Positions 9,126 through 11,981 of a DNA stretch of 11,981 bases are shown piece after piece. Each line of letters opens with the position of its first letter. Positions within the stretch are counted from its first letter, which is position 1. The notes under the pieces were generated by a model that was not told the origin of the DNA, searched no databases, and was given only the letters and a program-made list of their open reading frames with translations. The DNA lies in assembly GCA_927911235.1 (NCBI GenBank), contig CAKMOY010000071.1, positions 1-11,981 on the forward strand, written 5' to 3'. The translations under genes and the position numbers were made by a program. The stretch is from an uncultured Moraxella sp. Lineage in GTDB: Bacteria; Pseudomonadota; Gammaproteobacteria; Pseudomonadales; Moraxellaceae.

Positions 9126-9878
9126 ATGATAAATGATATCTTACTTGCTTTAGCCAATTTACTCACTTCCGCCTTAACCGCCATTACAGGCGTGGGCGGT
9201 GGTATGATTTTGATTGGGCTTATGCCCTTATTCGTTCCTGCGGCGGCGGTTGTCCCTGTGCATGGCGTTACCCAATTTGTCAGTAATGCCAGTCGTGCAT
9301 GGTTTGGGCGAAAAGATGTTGCCCTTGAACATTTTTGGTCGTTTTTGTTTGGCTCTATCAGTGGCTTGGTGGTGTTTGGCATACTCATTCGCTTTGTTCA
9401 ATTAGAGCTTGTGCCTTTGTTTATCGGCATTTATATTTTGCTGATTACTTGGTCGGATAAATTTAACCAACTGATTCGCAAATTTGAAAAATTTTGGCTC
9501 GTTGGTTTTATTCAGACAGGTTTGGGCGTATTTGTCGGAACGCCCGGTCCTTTAAACATTGCGGTTTTAAACAAACATTATGATGACAATCATGTGGTGG
9601 TTAGCACTGGGGCGTTGATGATGGCGGTGGTGCATTTTGCCAAACTGATTGTCTATGTCAGCGTAGGGTTTGCGTTTGCCGATTATTGGCAACTGCTTGT
9701 GATGATGATTGTCATGGCGACGCTTGGCTCGTGGGTCGGTACAAAACTTCGTCATAAAATCAAAATGAGTTGGTTAAAAACCATATTGCCCTATATTTTA
9801 ACATTGTTGGCAATCAAATTGATTATAGGGATTTTGTTAAAATTCGGTATTTTTGAAAAATTATTCACATTGTTTTAA
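9126..9878 (+). CDS. TauE/SafE (TSUP) family membrane permease
   Basis: A 250-residue integral membrane protein of the TSUP family, whose members are implicated in export of sulfite, sulfoacetate or other sulfur-containing anions. The two half-repeats are visible: GVGGGMILIGLMP followed by PVHGVTQFVSNASRA, and in the second half GTPGPLNIAVLNK followed by STGALMMAVVHFAKLIVY. About seven or eight hydrophobic segments are expected. The start ATG 9126 lies 4 bases after the antiporter-family stop; a longer frame from TTG 9093 would overlap that gene and adds nothing conserved. The ribosome site is weak, which suggests translational coupling to the upstream gene. No sulfur-metabolism gene is nearby, so the substrate is open. 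Intact. Confidence 0.85.
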   Translation: MINDILLALANLLTSALTAITGVGGGMILIGLMPLFVPAAAVVPVHGVTQFVSNASRAWFGRKDVALEHFWSFLFGSISGLVVFGILIRFVQLELVPLFIGIYILLITWSDKFNQLIRKFEKFWLVGFIQTGLGVFVGTPGPLNIAVLNKHYDDNHVVVSTGALMMAVVHFAKLIVYVSVGFAFADYWQLLVMMIVMATLGSWVGTKLRHKIKMSWLKTILPYILTLLAIKLIIGILLKFGIFEKLFTLF

Positions 9879-9910
9879 AAAATACTGCCAATCCCAATGT
9901 GATTCATTTT
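9865..9910 (+). terminator. Possible terminator hairpin overlapping the TSUP stop
   Basis: TCACATTG (9865-9872) and CAATGTGA (9895-9902) are perfect 8-bp inverted repeats around a 22-base loop, followed by TTCATTTT. The left arm is inside the last codons of the permease gene. The long loop and imperfect T tail make it weaker than the two other terminators. Confidence 0.35.
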
Positions 9911-9942
9911 AGCCAATGACTGACAAAGAAAAATTTGCCCCC

Positions 9943-9971
9943 TTGCCCAAAAAAAATTATCATTTTATAAT
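9943..9971 (+). promoter_or_regulatory. Probable sigma-70 promoter for the DUF294 gene
   Basis: TTGCCC (9943-9948) and a perfect TATAAT (9966-9971) are 17 bp apart, about 78 bases before the start codon. This implies the gene is transcribed independently of the transporter pair, with a leader of roughly 70 bases. Confidence 0.6.
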
Positions 9972-10049
9972 AAATCAATCCAAACCTTTGAAGATTAGCC
10001 TTGCTTTTAAATGTTTTTTGCCTTTTGATTGCTTTGACAAGGAGATGTC

Positions 10050-11956
10050 ATGACCACCGATTTTTTTGCTTTAAGCCAACCACCTTTTGATACGCTGGAT
10101 AAAGAGCAACGTGAACGCTTGCAACGCCATAGCCAGATTGTATATTTGGACAGTTTGCAACCGATTGACAAACAATGGTACGGTGATTTTTTTATCATCA
10201 TCAAAGGGCAAATTCATCAATTACAAGGTGAAGAATTTGTTGCCAATCTCAATGTTGGCGACTGGTTTGCCACCCAAATTGCCCTAGACAATCCACTTGA
10301 TGACACAACCACCGATGTTCAGTTTATTACCCAACAACAGTCGTTACTTTATCGTTTTGACAAAAATGTTTTTAACCAAATTATTGAAGAAAATACCACG
10401 TTAAAAAATTTGTTATTTGCTGATTTGTCCGCTCGGCTTGCCACTCGCCAATCTCGCCTTGCTCAAAGCGAAAGCCAACAATTGTTACATCAACCGATTA
10501 GCCTATTGGGGCAACACATTAAACCTCCCCAATTTATTGACGGTAATGCCAGCTTACGTCAAGCGGTTGTCGCAATGAACCAAGTTCACGCCAAACATAT
10601 TTTAGTAAAATTAACATTAGAATTAAGTCAAAATGATATTGATAAATTATTAAAAGCAGGCGTAAATCCGTCTGATATTCCCAAAACGTCTAGCAAAATC
10701 GGCATTTTTACCCAAACTGATGTTTGTCATGCCATTGAACAACAAGCGGATTTTGATACGACTGCGGTTAAAGATTTTTGTCATTTGCAATTGTCCACCA
10801 TTTTAGCCAGTCAAGATGTGAGCGAAGCCTTATTATTAATGCTACATGAACGGGTTCATCGTTTACCGATTATCAATGCGTTTGGCGAAATCACAGGCGT
10901 ATTGGGACAGACTGAACTGTTAAGCTATTTGACCAACCATTCTCATTTGATTGTCGCTCGGATTGAACAAGCCCAAAGTCTTGACGATATCGCCCAAGTC
11001 GTTGAAACCATTGGTAAATTTATCCGTGGACAACAACAAAACGGCACAAAAACCCATGTGATTAGCCGTATGGTACAAAGCCTAAATGCGCAAGTATTTG
11101 CAAAAGTTTGGCAATTGCTTGTGCCAAGTGTTATTTTTCAAAACACTTGTTTGTTTGTGATGGGGTCGGAAGGGCGTGGTGAACAAATCATGCGTACCGA
11201 CCAAGACAATGCGTTAATTTTGCGTGATGATTTTTTTGATGAACAAATATTAATAAAATTGAGCGAATTTGCCGAACAGTTTAATCAAACCTTAGCCAAC
11301 ATGGGCTATCCGTTGTGCAATGGCAAGATTATGATAAATAATCCACAATGGCGAAAGCCACTGGGCGATTTTCAAAGCCAAATCAATCACTGGTTTTCAA
11401 GCGGTCAAAGCGAAAATATGATGTGGCTTGCGACTTTTCAAGACGCACATTTTGTCTGTGGCGACAAGGCATTGTTTGAGCCACTCATTGAGCATTATCA
11501 CCAAGCATTTCATCATCATGCCAGTAGCAATTTTATTAACCGTTTTGCCAAGTCTGTGTTACAGCTTGACACCGATGGCAACTGGTGGCAACGCCAACAG
11601 GTGGCACAGGCGACAATATTGACCTAAAAAAAGCAGGGATTTTTCCGATTGTGCATGGGGTGCGAGCCTTGTGCCTTGAACATCATATCACAGCGACCAA
11701 CACCAAATTACGCTTACAAATATTGGCAGAACGTCAGATTTTACCCGAAAAAACCAGTCAAAATCTCGCAGAAGCGTTGGACTTCTTTTTGGCAAAACGC
11801 CTTGAAGTTGCTTTAACGACCGCAGATAAATCCACTCGCAAAGTCAATCCAAACAATCTATCGGCATTGGACAAAGATTTATTAAAAGAGTGTTTAGCCA
11901 TTGTAAAATCGTTTAAAAATTTATTTAACCCATCATTTAGATTGGACATTTTTTAA
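10050..11956 (+). pseudogene. cNMP-binding/CBS/DUF294 nucleotidyltransferase-like protein, one frameshift
   Basis: Cytosolic multidomain protein of presumed signalling function. In order: a cyclic-nucleotide-binding-like domain (about 10-125, with FIIIKGQIHQL and NVGDWFAT), a CBS pair (about 165-300, ending HRLPIINAFGEITGVLG) and the DUF294 nucleotidyltransferase-like domain with GSEGRGEQIMRTDQDNA (372-388), whose Asp384 and Asp386 are candidate metal ligands. A C-terminal domain beginning DLKKAGIFPIVHGVRAL follows. The first frame ends at 11627; the C-terminal part continues in another frame to 11956. One missing G near 11609-11610 would give QVAQGDNIDLKKAG and a protein of about 635 residues, usual for the family. 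ATG 10050 has AAGGAG at 10039-10044, 5 bases upstream. In related bacteria such genes often sit beside an exonuclease or acetate-transport gene; the neighbour here is beyond the window. The cyclic-nucleotide ligand is not shown by the sequence. Confidence 0.83.
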
Positions 11957-11981
11957 ACCATCAGCGTTAAAAAACCGATAA

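Overview
The window is an AT-rich, gene-dense bacterial chromosome segment. Gene content and protein style (a hisZ gene directly upstream of purA, a short-HisG-dependent HisZ, an Acinetobacter-like DUF294 protein, heavy use of TTG/TTA/AAA codons) suggest a gammaproteobacterium of the Moraxellaceae, most likely Moraxella or a close relative. This is inferred from remembered protein families; no search was run. I see no rRNA, tRNA, CRISPR array, insertion sequence, phage gene or riboswitch.

Layout: (1) 126-1419, a FadI-like acetyl-CoA acetyltransferase, frameshifted, followed by a strong intrinsic terminator. (2) 1545-3479, a rightward transporter cluster: fetA and fetB (iron-export ABC transporter) overlapping by a few bases, then a LysE/RhtB exporter remnant. 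All three are broken. (3) 3501-4797 on the minus strand, corA with an unusual acidic N-terminal extension, frameshifted just before the membrane domain. (4) A 166-bp divergent promoter region, then hisZ (4964-6268) and purA (6372-7661), both intact and ended by a clear terminator. (5) An intact pair of membrane proteins, an NhaC/YuiF-type antiporter-family protein (7748-9121) and a TauE/SafE-family permease (9126-9878), 4 bp apart. (6) 10050-11956, a cNMP-binding/CBS/DUF294 nucleotidyltransferase-like protein with its own promoter, frameshifted before its C-terminal domain.

The dominant signal is the number of single-base frame breaks. Six of ten genes are interrupted, and each can be restored to a near family-length protein by adding or removing one base per break, except the LysE gene, which has also lost a large internal block. 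Every A or T run of 8 or more inside an inferred coding region (870-878, 2228-2235, 3064-3071, 3847-3855) lies at such a break and is one base too long. This could be uncorrected homopolymer error in the assembly, real decay, phase-variable tracts, or rescue by transcriptional slippage; the sequence alone cannot decide. Apart from this I find ordinary housekeeping and transport genes and no convincing new system.
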